The notes beneath the pieces were generated by a model that saw only the letters and a program-made list of their open reading frames with translations, was not told the DNA's origin and did no database searches. 64,000 nucleotides of DNA from Klenkia soli (GTDB lineage Bacteria; Actinomycetota; Actinomycetes; Mycobacteriales; Geodermatophilaceae), in assembly GCF_900103975.1 (NCBI RefSeq), contig NZ_FNIR01000007.1:124001-188000 (forward strand). The letters are read 5' to 3'. Numbering within the stretch: position 1 is the stretch's first letter; every line of letters begins with the position of its first letter. Made by a program: the position numbers and the translations under genes. Shown in pieces: positions 28,922-37,810 of this stretch.

Positions 28922-28928
28922 GCCGGGG

Positions 28929-28934
28929 AGGGTA
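28929..28934 (-). promoter_or_regulatory. -10 hexamer of the 28457-28921 gene (TACCCT)
   Basis: TACCCT on the minus strand ends 7 bases before the ATG at 28921. Confidence 0.5.
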
Positions 28935-28982
28935 GGACGAGCACCGCGAGTGATCCACATCGGATCGGGGCAAGGACCCGGC

Positions 28983-29402
28983 ATGGCAGCCAAGGACAGC
29001 AAGAGCACGATCGTCCACTTCGACATCGCGACCGTGGCCGAGAAGAGCGGCGACTTCCGCCGGGTGCTCTGGACCGGCGAGCACTCCCAGCTGGTGATCA
29101 TGACGATCCCGCCGGGCGGGGAGATCGGAGAGGAGGTGCACGACGAGAACGACCAGATCCTCAGCTTCGTCAGCGGCGTCGGCAAGGCCGTGATCGAGGG
29201 CTCCACGAAGACGGTCAAGCCGGGGGACATCGTGGTCGTCCCCGCCGGCACCAAGCACAACTTCGTCAACGACGGCCCCAACCCGTGGGTGCTCTACACC
29301 GTGTACGGCCCGGCCGACCACGCCGACGGTGCGGTGCACCGCACCAAGGAGGAGGCCGACGAGCTCGAGGAGTCCGGGCAGGACGAGCCGCCGACCAGCT
29401 GA
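28983..29402 (+). CDS. Cupin-domain protein
   Basis: A 139-residue single cupin. Motif 1 is around GGEIGEEVHDENDQILSFVS and motif 2 around KPGDIVVVPAGTKHNFVN; the second keeps the metal-type His while the first has Glu/His, so metal binding is likely. The C-terminal 30 residues are acidic and charged, with KEEADELEESGQDE. The role could be sugar isomerase-like, dioxygenase-like or regulatory; nothing nearby decides. The ATG at 28983 has AAGGA about 7 bases upstream; the longer open frame from 28899 lacks a site. Confidence 0.88.
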   Translation: MAAKDSKSTIVHFDIATVAEKSGDFRRVLWTGEHSQLVIMTIPPGGEIGEEVHDENDQILSFVSGVGKAVIEGSTKTVKPGDIVVVPAGTKHNFVNDGPNPWVLYTVYGPADHADGAVHRTKEEADELEESGQDEPPTS

Positions 29403-29408
29403 TCCACC

Positions 29409-29441
29409 GGTCCTGACCCCGCACCGAGCGGGGTCAGGACC
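29409..29441. terminator. Bidirectional terminator hairpin
   Basis: 13-bp perfect stem (29409-29421 with 29429-29441) and a 7-base loop, between the cupin gene and the convergent membrane-protein gene, whose stop codon lies inside the right arm. Confidence 0.8.
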
Positions 29442-29850
29442 CCGGCGCCCCGGCCACCCAGCTGCCGGCCGACGGGGTGAGGGCGGCGGCGAGCACGCCG
29501 GCCGACCAGGCCGCCACCAGCCAGCCCAGGGTCGGGCTGCCGACCACCGTCAGCACCACCACGGCCCCGGCCAGCCCGAGCACCGCGGCGACGACGAGCA
29601 ACCAGCGCTGGTGCCGGGCCCGCAGCGCGACCAGACCGGCCAGCGCCAGGAACAGGTGCACCGCGACGCCCGCGACCAGGGACCACCCCACGCCGGGCAC
29701 GCCGAACTCGGCCTCCCGCAGCTGCGAGCCGGCGGTCACCAGGAGCGCGAGCAGCAGCGTGAGCACGCCGCCCACCCAGACCAGCACGGTGGCCGCGGTG
29801 ACCGACCCCGGGACGCCGGGGCGCGGTGCGTCCGCTCGCGGGTCCGTCAC
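29434..29850 (-). CDS. Four-helix membrane protein, function unknown
   Basis: A 138-residue protein with a short Arg/Pro N-terminus and four hydrophobic segments (about 19-41, 54-75, 82-102 and 107-128). The second half begins with RARHQRWLLVVAAVLGL. No family recognised. The GTG overlaps the stop of the upstream membrane-protein gene (GTGA), so the two are co-translated and may form a complex. The stop codon is part of the terminator stem shared with the cupin gene. Confidence 0.75.
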   Translation of the reverse strand: MTDPRADAPRPGVPGSVTAATVLVWVGGVLTLLLALLVTAGSQLREAEFGVPGVGWSLVAGVAVHLFLALAGLVALRARHQRWLLVVAAVLGLAGAVVVLTVVGSPTLGWLVAAWSAGVLAAALTPSAGSWVAGAPGS

Positions 29851-30254
29851 CCGCGGGCGGCCCGGCGGGCGGCGACCCAGGCGCGCACCTGGGGCAGCGA
29901 CGCGAAGACCGCGGCCAGCGCGGGCCCGGCGGCCAGGGTGACGATCGACCCCAGGTCGTCCTCGGCGGCGCCGTCGACGACGGCGTACAGCACGAGCGCG
30001 AGGGTGGCGACCGCCCCGACGACCAGCACCTTCCACGACCGGCCGGCCAGCAGCAGGACGACGCCGACCAGCACGACCAGGAAGGCCACCGCCGGGACCG
30101 CGCCGAGCACGGCTCCGCGCCAGTCCTCGTACCCCAGCGACAGCAGGCCCACGAAGACCGCGAAGAAGGCCACCGGCAGGGCGCCGAGCAGGCCGCAGAG
30201 GGCGGCCACCCCCGCGGGGATCGGCGGGACCTTGCGCACGGGGACCTCGGTCAT
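29847..30254 (-). CDS. Four-helix membrane protein, function unknown
   Basis: A 135-residue protein with four predicted helices: VAALCGLLGALPVAFFAVFV, VLGAVPAVAFLVVLVGVVLL, VLVVGAVATLALVLYAVV and [17 protein letters not shown], ending in a basic AARRAARG. No family recognised. It is first of a two-gene unit with the following membrane protein. ATG start, 6 bases after TACCGT, and 29 bases downstream of the ABC exporter. Confidence 0.75.
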   Translation of the reverse strand: MTEVPVRKVPPIPAGVAALCGLLGALPVAFFAVFVGLLSLGYEDWRGAVLGAVPAVAFLVVLVGVVLLLAGRSWKVLVVGAVATLALVLYAVVDGAAEDDLGSIVTLAAGPALAAVFASLPQVRAWVAARRAARG

Positions 30255-30260
30255 GGCGGC

Positions 30261-30266
30261 ACGGTA
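30261..30266 (-). promoter_or_regulatory. -10 hexamer of the 29847-30254 gene (TACCGT)
   Basis: TACCGT on the minus strand ends 6 bases before the ATG at 30254. Confidence 0.5.
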
Positions 30267-30283
30267 GCGGCGGCGCGCGGCCC

Positions 30284-32080
30284 TCAACCCACCGGCGCGC
30301 CCGAGGACCGCCGCCACGAGGCGTGCAGCCCGGCGTACACACCGGGGACGTCGACCAGCTCGGCGTGCGACCCGCGCTGCACGACCCGGCCGGCGTCGAC
30401 GACCAGGACCTCGTCGGCCCGCTCGGCGGTGGACAGCCGGTGCGCGATGGTGATCGTCGTGCGACCGTCGGTCAGGGTGTCCAGGGCGCGGGTGAGCCTG
30501 GCCTCGGTGGCCGGGTCGACCGCGCTGGTCGCCTCGTCGAGCACCAGCAGGTCCGGGTCGGCCACGTACGCGCGGGCCACGGCCACCAGCTGCCGCTCCC
30601 CCGCCGACAGCGATTCGCCGCGTTGGCCGACCTGGGTGGCCACGCCGTCGGGCAGGCCCTCGACCCACTCGCCCAGGCCGAGCTCGTCGAAGGCGGCGTG
30701 CACGTGCGCGTCGGTCATGCCCGGCTTGCCGTAGCGGACGTTGTCGGCGACCGAGGCGTCGAAGAGGAAGCCGTCCTGGGGCACCATGACCACCCGCTCG
30801 CGCAGCGAGGCGAACGCCACCCGGTCCAGCGGCCGCCCGCCGACCAGCACCCGGCCCCCGGTGGGGTCCATCAACCGGGTGAGCAGCTTGGCGAACGTGG
30901 TCTTGCCCGAGCCGGTCTCGCCGACGACGGCCACCCGGGCGCGGGGCGCGATCTCCAGGTCGACGTCGTCCAGCGCTGCCCGGGCGCCCGGCGCGTAGCG
31001 GAACACCACGTGGTCGAACCGGACGCCCAGCGGCCCGGGCGGCAGCGTCTCGCCGTCCTCGGGGTCCTGCACGTCGGGCTGCGTGTCGAGCACGTCGAGG
31101 ACCCGGCGGAACCCGGCCACGGCGTTCTGCGCCTCGTTGAGCACCTCGCTGGCGGTCTGCACCGGCGCCACGAAGAGCGTGACCAGGAACAGGAAGGCGA
31201 TCAGCGTGCCGGCCGAGATCTGGCCGCCGACGCCGAGCAGCACACCGACCACGACCACCGCGGCGTTGGCGACCGCGGCCACGAACTCACCGCTGACGTA
31301 CACCCCGGCCGTGGTGCGCTGCGCCTGGACCGAGGCCTCGTAGTGGCGGTCGATGGCGGTGTCGATGCGGGCCGCCGTCCGGGCGCGGATGCCGTAGGCC
31401 CGCACCGTGGGGGCACCGACGACGGATTCGCCGACCGCGGCGAGGACGTCGCCGACCCGCTCGCGGACGACGCCGTACACGGCGGCCAACCGCTGGGAGA
31501 ACCACGTCACGGCGAAGCCCAGCGGCACGAAGCAGACCAGCACGAGCAGGGTCAGCTGCCACGAGTAGACGGCCATGACGACGGTGGCGACGACGAGCTG
31601 GCCCAGGCTGACCAGGCCCAGCACGCCGCCCCACTGCATGAACACCGAGAGCTGGTCGACGTCGCTGGTGACCCGGGAGACCAGGTTGCCGCGGCGCTCG
31701 CCCTGCTGGTGCAGCACGGACAGGTCGTGCACGTGCCGGAAGGCCCGCACCCGCAGGTTGGCCAGCGCGGTCTCGGTGGTGCGGAACAGCCGCACGTTCA
31801 TCCGGTAGACCGCCACGGCGGTGACCAGCACGACCAGGGCGCAGACGGCGACCAGCTCGCGGACCAGCGGGATGTCGGGCCCGCCGGCGGCACCCAGCCC
31901 GCGGTCGAGGGTCTGCTGCACCGCGATCGGGACGACCACCCGGCCGGCCGTTGCGACCAGCGCGAGGGCGAAGGTGGCCGGCAGGCCGCGGCGGAACTCC
32001 GGCATCATCCGCAGACCCCGCCGCAGGGTGGCGGTCGCGGACTCGGTGCCCCGGTCGTCGAGCGGGGTGGTGGCGGTCAT
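30284..32080 (-). CDS. ABC exporter half-transporter with consensus ATPase site
   Basis: Type IV ABC exporter subunit of 598 residues: six membrane helices (about residues 30-320), then an ATPase domain with Walker A GETGSGKTT, signature LSAGERQLVAVARA, Walker B LLVLDEATSAVD with the catalytic Glu, and an intact H-loop TIAHRLSTAERAD. It pairs with the preceding gene (ATGA overlap) as a heterodimer exporting an unknown substrate (drug, lipid or peptide). The intracellular loop FRHVHDLSVLHQQGERRGNL is typical of the family. Confidence 0.93.
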   Translation of the reverse strand: MTATTPLDDRGTESATATLRRGLRMMPEFRRGLPATFALALVATAGRVVVPIAVQQTLDRGLGAAGGPDIPLVRELVAVCALVVLVTAVAVYRMNVRLFRTTETALANLRVRAFRHVHDLSVLHQQGERRGNLVSRVTSDVDQLSVFMQWGGVLGLVSLGQLVVATVVMAVYSWQLTLLVLVCFVPLGFAVTWFSQRLAAVYGVVRERVGDVLAAVGESVVGAPTVRAYGIRARTAARIDTAIDRHYEASVQAQRTTAGVYVSGEFVAAVANAAVVVVGVLLGVGGQISAGTLIAFLFLVTLFVAPVQTASEVLNEAQNAVAGFRRVLDVLDTQPDVQDPEDGETLPPGPLGVRFDHVVFRYAPGARAALDDVDLEIAPRARVAVVGETGSGKTTFAKLLTRLMDPTGGRVLVGGRPLDRVAFASLRERVVMVPQDGFLFDASVADNVRYGKPGMTDAHVHAAFDELGLGEWVEGLPDGVATQVGQRGESLSAGERQLVAVARAYVADPDLLVLDEATSAVDPATEARLTRALDTLTDGRTTITIAHRLSTAERADEVLVVDAGRVVQRGSHAELVDVPGVYAGLHASWRRSSGAPVG

Positions 32081-33954
32081 GCCTGCGCCCCGGCGGGCTC
32101 GGGCTCGGCCGGGGTGATCGCGTCCGGTGGTCGGTAGGCCTGCACCAGCCGGGCGTAGCCGGGCACCTGCGCGAGCAGCTCGGCGTGGCTGCCGCGGGCG
32201 ACGAGCCGGCCGTGCTCGATCCAGACCACCTCGTCGGCCAGGCCGATGGTGGCCTGCCGGTAGGCCACCACGACGACGGTGGCCGGGTGGTCGGTGGCGC
32301 GCAGGGCGTCGAGGATGCGGGCCTCGACGCTGGGGTCGACCGCGCTGGTGGCGTCGTCCATCACCAGCAGGCGGGGACGGCGGACGACGGCGCGGGCGAG
32401 CGCGAGCCGCTGGCGCTGCCCGCCGGAGAGGCTGGCGCCCCGCTCGCCGACCGTGGTGTCCAGCCCGTCGGGCAGGCGGTCCACGAAGTCCTCGGCGGCG
32501 GCGACCCGCAGGGCGGCGTGCACCTGCTCGTCGGTGTACTCCCCGCCCAGGGTGATGTTGCCGCGCACGGTGTCGTCGAAGAGGAAGGTGCCCTGGGCGA
32601 CGAACGCCGCCTGGGTGGACACCTCGCCCTCGCGCAGGCTGCGCAGGTCGACGCCGTCCAGCAGCACTTGCCCGTCGTGCGGGTCGACCAGCCGCACGAG
32701 CAGCCCGGCCAGCGTCGACTTGCCCGACCCGGTCGGGCCGACGACGGCGACGGTGCGGCCCGGGGCGACGTCGAACGTGACGCCGTGCAGCACCTGGTTG
32801 ACCGCGCCGTCGGCGTCGGTGTGGCCGAAGTCCACCGCCTGGACGCCGACCCCGGCGCCGCCGGTGCCCACCGCTGCGGTGTCCGGCCCGTGCGGGGTCT
32901 CCCCCTCGGCCTCGAGCACCGGGGTGACCCGGTCGAAGCCCGCGGTGGCGCGGGGCAGGTCGGCCAGCACCCAGCCGATCGCCCGGATGGGCAGCGCGAG
33001 CAGGGTGAACAGGTAGGCGATGGAGACCAGGTCACCGGCGTTCGTCGACCCGTTGGCCACCTGGCCCGCCCCGACCAGCAGGACGGCGAGGGTGCCCAGG
33101 TTGGGCAACGCCTCCATGAGCGGGTCGAACAGCCCGCGCACCCGGCCGACGGCCACCAGCCCGTCGCGCAGCTCGTCGGCGCTGCCGGCGAACCGGGTGG
33201 TCTCGTCGGCCTCGCGCCCCAGGGTCTTGACCACCAGGGCGGCGTCGAAGGACTCGTGGGCGATCTCCGAGACCTCGGCCCGCAGCTGCTGCGCGCGGGC
33301 CATCCGCGGGCTCATGACCTGCGAGTAGAGGGCGTTGGCGAGGAACACCAGCGGGAACACGACCAGGCCGACCACCGCCAGCAGCGGGTCGGTGAGGAAC
33401 AGGGCCACCACGGTGATGGCCACCATGACCAGCGCACCGCAGGCGAACGGCAGCGGGGCGACGAAGAACCAGCTGGCCTCGACGTCGGAGTTGGCGTTGC
33501 TGAGCAGCTGCCCGGTGGGGTGCCGCTGGTGCCAGGACAGCGGGAGCCGCAGGTAGGCCCCGGTGACCCGGCGGCGGTAGTCGGCCTGCAGCCGGTAGCT
33601 CATGATCCCGGCGAACAGCCGCCGGCCGATGATGCCGACGATCTTGAGGACCGCGACCCCGAGGATGGCGGCGGCGGCCAGGGTCAGGGCACCGGCGGTG
33701 ACAGACCCGCGCTCGAAGCTCGGCAGGACGACGCGCTCGGTGATGCCGCCGATGACGTAGGCGCTGGCCACGGTCATGCCGCCGTACAGGCTGCTGCCGA
33801 GGACGGCGAGGACGAACATGCCCCGCTGCTCGCGGATCGCCCGGCCGATGTGCCGGAAGCCGCGGCGCATGACCTTCTTCTGCTCGCGCTCGGTGCGCAC
33901 GACGGTGTTCTGGTTGCGCGCGCGGGGGGTGCTTCTGGTGCTGCGCGGGGACAC
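32077..33954 (-). CDS. ABC exporter half-transporter with degenerate ATPase site
   Basis: Partner exporter subunit, 625 residues, with six helices followed by an ATPase domain. Walker A GPTGSGKST and signature LSGGQRQRLALARA are intact. Walker B reads LLVMDDATSAVD, so the catalytic Glu is Asp, and the H-loop reads VVAYRQATIGLAD, so His is Tyr. This asymmetry is characteristic of heterodimeric exporters such as TM287/288. The start is GTG at 33954, with GAGGGAGA about 4 bases upstream; the frame remains open to 34209 but without a site. Confidence 0.92.
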   Translation of the reverse strand: MSPRSTRSTPRARNQNTVVRTEREQKKVMRRGFRHIGRAIREQRGMFVLAVLGSSLYGGMTVASAYVIGGITERVVLPSFERGSVTAGALTLAAAAILGVAVLKIVGIIGRRLFAGIMSYRLQADYRRRVTGAYLRLPLSWHQRHPTGQLLSNANSDVEASWFFVAPLPFACGALVMVAITVVALFLTDPLLAVVGLVVFPLVFLANALYSQVMSPRMARAQQLRAEVSEIAHESFDAALVVKTLGREADETTRFAGSADELRDGLVAVGRVRGLFDPLMEALPNLGTLAVLLVGAGQVANGSTNAGDLVSIAYLFTLLALPIRAIGWVLADLPRATAGFDRVTPVLEAEGETPHGPDTAAVGTGGAGVGVQAVDFGHTDADGAVNQVLHGVTFDVAPGRTVAVVGPTGSGKSTLAGLLVRLVDPHDGQVLLDGVDLRSLREGEVSTQAAFVAQGTFLFDDTVRGNITLGGEYTDEQVHAALRVAAAEDFVDRLPDGLDTTVGERGASLSGGQRQRLALARAVVRRPRLLVMDDATSAVDPSVEARILDALRATDHPATVVVVAYRQATIGLADEVVWIEHGRLVARGSHAELLAQVPGYARLVQAYRPPDAITPAEPEPAGAQA

Positions 33955-34037
33955 GCGTCTCCCTCGAGAGGTGCTGCTGGGTGTCCGCCGAGCGTACTCG
34001 CGGTCGTTACCCCGGCTACACGATTTCGGGGCAGCGG

Positions 34038-34043
34038 TACAAC
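34038..34043 (+). promoter_or_regulatory. -10 hexamer of the DinB-type gene (TACAAC)
   Basis: TACAAC ends 6 bases before the GTG at 34050. The 95-base divergent region to the exporter start holds nothing else recognisable. Confidence 0.45.
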
Positions 34044-34049
34044 GGTGCG

Positions 34050-34655
34050 GTGAGCGACTCCTCCGCACCGCTGTCCCGCACCGAGCGCGCCGCGCTGGCC
34101 GACCTGCTCGCCGAGCTCGGGCCCGACGAGCCGACCTGCTGCACGGGGTGGACGACGGCCGACCTGGCCGCGCACCTCGTCGTGCGGGACCGCCGACCCG
34201 ACGCCGCACCCGGGGCCGTCCTGGGTGGTCCGTTGGGCGCCTGGACCGAGCGGGTCATGACGCGCACCCGGCGGGGCACGCCGTGGCCGCAGCTGGTGGA
34301 CCGGGTGCGCCAGGGCCCGCCGGCGTTCCTGCCCACCGCGTGGGGTCCGGTCGACCGGTTGGTCAACGGCGCCGAGATGACCATCCACCACGAGGACGTC
34401 CGCCGGGCCCGGCCGAACTGGGCGCCGCGCGAGCTGCCCCGGGCCGCGCAGGACGCCCTGTGGGGCCAGGTGCCCTTCCTGGCCCGGACCCGGCCGCGCA
34501 CCGGCGGGCTCGTCGTCCGGCGCACCGACACCGGGCAGACCAGGACCCTGCGGTCGGGTCCGTCGCCGACGACCGTGGCCGGCGAGCCCCTCGAGCTGCT
34601 GCTGTGGGCGTCGGGCCGGGACGCCGTCGCCCGGGTGGAGGTCACCGGGGGGTGA
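34050..34655 (+). CDS. TIGR03085-type metal-binding protein (DinB/mycothiol superfamily)
   Basis: A 201-residue four-helix-bundle protein of the mycothiol maleylpyruvate-isomerase N-terminal type. Segments TCCTGWTTADLAAHLVVRDR and VNGAEMTIHHEDVRRARP contain the three histidines that normally bind zinc, and ELPRAAQDALWGQVPFLA is family-typical. Such proteins are mostly mycothiol-dependent or uncharacterised in actinobacteria; the substrate is unknown. GTG start; the open frame extends to 33981 but a -10 hexamer lies 6 bases before this GTG. Convergent with the glycan cluster. Confidence 0.85.
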   Translation: MSDSSAPLSRTERAALADLLAELGPDEPTCCTGWTTADLAAHLVVRDRRPDAAPGAVLGGPLGAWTERVMTRTRRGTPWPQLVDRVRQGPPAFLPTAWGPVDRLVNGAEMTIHHEDVRRARPNWAPRELPRAAQDALWGQVPFLARTRPRTGGLVVRRTDTGQTRTLRSGPSPTTVAGEPLELLLWASGRDAVARVEVTGG

Positions 34656-34660
34656 CCCGA

Positions 34661-34693
34661 CCGCCGGCGTCCCGGACCGCGGGACGCCGGCGG
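34661..34693. terminator. Bidirectional terminator hairpin
   Basis: 14-bp perfect, all but one pair G-C stem (34661-34674 with 34680-34693) and a 5-base loop between two convergent genes. It ends the glycan cluster on the minus strand. Confidence 0.85.
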
Positions 34694-34697
34694 GGGC

Positions 34698-36251
34698 TCA
34701 GGCGGGCGGGCTGCCCAGCGGGACGACCTCGGCGTAGCCGACCCGGAAGACCAGCACCTGCAGCCCGTCCGAGGGCGCGTACGCCGCGGTCTGCTCGTAG
34801 CGGCTGGCGAAGTACTGGTAGACGTCGTCCTGGTAGCCCTGGTCGTAGCTGAGCACCAGGTAGACGTACTGGTGCCCGTCGGTGAGCGACTGCGCCTCGG
34901 CGGGCAGCTCCGGCGCGTCGTAGGTCGGGGCGGACTGCTGCCGGTTCCAGACCGGCAGTGTGCTGACCCGGGCCGCACCGTCGTAGTAGTACTCGAACGG
35001 GTAGATGGTGAACGGCGAGCTGACGACGACGAGGTCGCGCGGACCGGCCTGCTCGGCCAGCTCGGCAGCCGCGCGGTAGTCCTCCTCGACCGGGTTGTCC
35101 GAGCTGGTGGCCTGCACGGTGGTGCCGGCCACGGTGACGGCCAGCAGGGCGCCGGCCAGCACCTTCGACACCCGTGGGCCCAGACCCGCGAGGAAGGCCA
35201 CCACCAGCACCAGCAGGGCCGGCGCCGCCGGGACCATGTAGCGGCTGAGGAAGAACGGTGTGACCAGGTGGCTGACCACGAACGCGGTCAGCACCGGCAC
35301 GAACGCCGCCACGAGCAGGTAGGCGCCGTTGCGGTCCAGCCGGCTGCCGACCCGCACGCTGAGCAGCGCGCCCAGCACCAGCAGCGGCCAGGCCGACACC
35401 AGCGTGGTGTTGACCGGGTCGCTCTGGAAGCCGAAGAGGAACTGTGAGTAGACGTTGGAGAAGTCCACCGAGGACGGCGTCGGCAGCTGCGGCCGGGTGC
35501 CCGAGGCCGATCCGTTGGCCCGGAAGTACAGGAACCACGGCAGGAAGGCGGCGACCACCAGGACGACGACCCCGGTCAGCTTGAGCACGGTCCGGCCCGG
35601 CAGCCGGCGGCTCACCGCCAGCAGGAACAGGCCCTGGGCCAGCAGCACGAAGAAGAAGAAGTAGTGCACGTAGGCGCCCACGACCGCGGTGGCCGCCCAG
35701 CCGACCCACGCCGCCGTCCGGCCGCGGCGCACCACGGCGAGGAAGGCGACCTGGCTGGCCAGGGTGACCAGCAGCAGCATCGTGTACATCCGCGCCTCGT
35801 TGCCGTACCAGAGCACGAACGGCGAGGTGGAGAACACGACGAGGGCGAACAGCGCCCAGCGCTGGGTCAGCACGCTGCGGGCGACCAGGTAGAACAGCGG
35901 GAGCGAGGCCAGCAGGAAGACCAGCGACAGCACCCGGGCGGTGCCGATGTCGTCACCGAGCACCAACCGCCAGGTGCGCAGCACCACGTGGTAGAGCGGG
36001 ACGTGGACGTCCTGGGCGATGAGCTCGAGCAGCCGGCCGTAGGTGTGGTTGGTCTGCCACAGGCTCTGCGCCTCGTCCAGTCGCAGGCTCCGGCCGAGGA
36101 ACGCCAGCTGCGACCACGCCACCACGACGGCCGCGCTGACCAGGTGCACCGCGACGACCAGGCCACGTCCGCGGCGAGGCCGGGTCCGTGCCGCCTCGAC
36201 GCGGGCGTGGCGGCCGACCGTGACCGCTGGCCGGTCCAGGGTGGCGGTCAT
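34698..36251 (-). CDS. GT39/ArnT-type integral membrane glycosyltransferase
   Basis: A 517-residue GT-C fold enzyme that would use a lipid-linked sugar donor and act on the outer face of the membrane. LRLDEAQSLW follows the first helix and carries the conserved acidic residue of PMT/ArnT enzymes; WYGNEARMYTMLLLVTL is also typical. About ten helices fill residues 28-385, followed by an extracytoplasmic domain of about 130 residues (YLVLSYDQGYQDDVYQYF). The ATG overlaps the upstream GT2 stop (ATGA). It is the last gene of the cluster and may add a sugar to the exported glycan or to a protein. Confidence 0.85.
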   Translation of the reverse strand: MTATLDRPAVTVGRHARVEAARTRPRRGRGLVVAVHLVSAAVVVAWSQLAFLGRSLRLDEAQSLWQTNHTYGRLLELIAQDVHVPLYHVVLRTWRLVLGDDIGTARVLSLVFLLASLPLFYLVARSVLTQRWALFALVVFSTSPFVLWYGNEARMYTMLLLVTLASQVAFLAVVRRGRTAAWVGWAATAVVGAYVHYFFFFVLLAQGLFLLAVSRRLPGRTVLKLTGVVVLVVAAFLPWFLYFRANGSASGTRPQLPTPSSVDFSNVYSQFLFGFQSDPVNTTLVSAWPLLVLGALLSVRVGSRLDRNGAYLLVAAFVPVLTAFVVSHLVTPFFLSRYMVPAAPALLVLVVAFLAGLGPRVSKVLAGALLAVTVAGTTVQATSSDNPVEEDYRAAAELAEQAGPRDLVVVSSPFTIYPFEYYYDGAARVSTLPVWNRQQSAPTYDAPELPAEAQSLTDGHQYVYLVLSYDQGYQDDVYQYFASRYEQTAAYAPSDGLQVLVFRVGYAEVVPLGSPPA

Positions 36252-37810
36252 CGGAGGACCCCGACCGGCTCGTCGACCAGGGTGGGCTCGGCGGGCACCT
36301 CGACCAGCTCGCGGCGCGGCGCCCGGGACGGCGACGCCGCGACGATGAACGGCACCGAGATGGCCACGTGCACCGACAGCCAGGCCAGGTTGGCCATGAG
36401 CGAGGGGCTGAAGCCCTCGCGGGCCGCGCCGACGCCGAGGGCGACGACGCCGAGGGCGATGTAGGCCAGCTGCGGGACGACCAGCCGCAGGAAGTTGGGC
36501 CGCCCGCCGTCGCCGACGTCCTTGCTGGTGACCGCGAACGCCGTCTTCTTGCCGGCCAGCACGGCGTACAGGGCCGACAGCTGCAGCCACCACGCGCTCA
36601 GCGAGAACGCTATGGCCGACCAGCTGTAGCAGCTGTTGCTGGTGCGCTGCAGCACGTAGAGGTTGATCCACATGTAGGGCACGAAGACCAGCGCCAGCGT
36701 CATCGTCGACGTGACGATCGGCGTCGCCCCGGTGAGCAGGAAGACCACCGGCAGCAGAGCCGACACGACGATGACGGCGCCGGAGAGGTAGTAGCTGGCC
36801 GAGAGCAGGTACTGCAGCCGCTGCGACCAGCTGAGCCCGCGGCGGACCAGCGGGTTGTACTTGAAGATCACCTCGAGGCTGCCCCGGGTCCAGCGGAACT
36901 GCTGCTTGTAGTAGTTCAGGAAGTCGTCGGGGGCCAGGCCCTCGGCGAGCACCTGCGGCAGGTACACCGACCGCCATCCGCGCTCGTGCAGGAACAGCGA
37001 GGTCAGGAAGTCCTCGGCGATGTTCTCCTCGCACATGCCCCCGACCTCGAGCACCGCGCTGCGCCGCAGGGCCATGTTCGTGCCGCACATGAAGGCCGAG
37101 CCCAGCCGGCTCTTGCCGCTCATGATCGGGCCGAAGAACAGCGTCTGCTGGTCCCAGGCCGTACGGGTGATGCGGTTGGCGTGCTGGTTGGCGTAGTACT
37201 GCGGGGTCTGCACGAAACCCATGCGCTCGTCGGTGAAGAAGCCCATGACGGTGACCAGGAAGTCGCGGTGCGGCACGTGGTCGGCGTCGAACACCACGAC
37301 GTACTCGCCGTCGGTGCGGCCCAGGGCGTGGTTGATGTTGCCCGCCTTGGCGCCTCCCGGGGTGACCCGGGTGAAGCAGGTGACGTCGAGCTCATCGGCG
37401 AGGGCCTCGATGTCGCGCCAGTCGTCCTTGCCGGCCACCAGGCCGTCGTTGAGCAGGTGCACACGCACGCGGCCCGGGTAGTCCATCGCCAGCGCGGCGC
37501 GGGTGGTCGCCCGCACGATGTCCACCGGCTCGCCGCAGACGGTGATGAACACGTCCACCGAGCCGGCGAAGGCCGGGTCGAAGGCGCGCTCGGCGTCACG
37601 GCGCCAGACGGTCCAGCAGTACCCGACGATCTGGACGAGGTGGAAGACCTCGGTGGCGATCAGCACGCCGAACAGCACCGGGTTGCCGTGCGGGAAGGCG
37701 AACGTGATCACCAGCGTGTAGACGAGGGCGAAGGCCACGTTGCCGACCAGGAAGGCCCGGTTCGGGATCTCCTGGAGGAACGAGAAGCGGTCCAGCTGGG
37801 GAGCGGTCAC
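36248..37810 (-). CDS. BcsA-like processive GT2 glycosyltransferase
   Basis: Cellulose-synthase-type membrane glycosyltransferase, 520 residues, predicted to polymerise a beta-glycan and extrude it through its own helices. Two N-terminal helices precede the GT domain: VFITVCGEP, HLLNDG, the DxD motif VVVFDADHVP, ENIAEDF (TED-like) and QQFRWTRG (QxxRW). About five helices follow, with no PilZ domain, so it is much shorter than BcsA and lacks the c-di-GMP sensor. It overlaps both neighbours: its start lies over the GH8 stop (ATGA) and its stop over the GT39 start. The polymer could be cellulose-like or another beta-glucan or mannan. Confidence 0.88.
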   Translation of the reverse strand: MTAPQLDRFSFLQEIPNRAFLVGNVAFALVYTLVITFAFPHGNPVLFGVLIATEVFHLVQIVGYCWTVWRRDAERAFDPAFAGSVDVFITVCGEPVDIVRATTRAALAMDYPGRVRVHLLNDGLVAGKDDWRDIEALADELDVTCFTRVTPGGAKAGNINHALGRTDGEYVVVFDADHVPHRDFLVTVMGFFTDERMGFVQTPQYYANQHANRITRTAWDQQTLFFGPIMSGKSRLGSAFMCGTNMALRRSAVLEVGGMCEENIAEDFLTSLFLHERGWRSVYLPQVLAEGLAPDDFLNYYKQQFRWTRGSLEVIFKYNPLVRRGLSWSQRLQYLLSASYYLSGAVIVVSALLPVVFLLTGATPIVTSTMTLALVFVPYMWINLYVLQRTSNSCYSWSAIAFSLSAWWLQLSALYAVLAGKKTAFAVTSKDVGDGGRPNFLRLVVPQLAYIALGVVALGVGAAREGFSPSLMANLAWLSVHVAISVPFIVAASPSRAPRRELVEVPAEPTLVDEPVGVLR

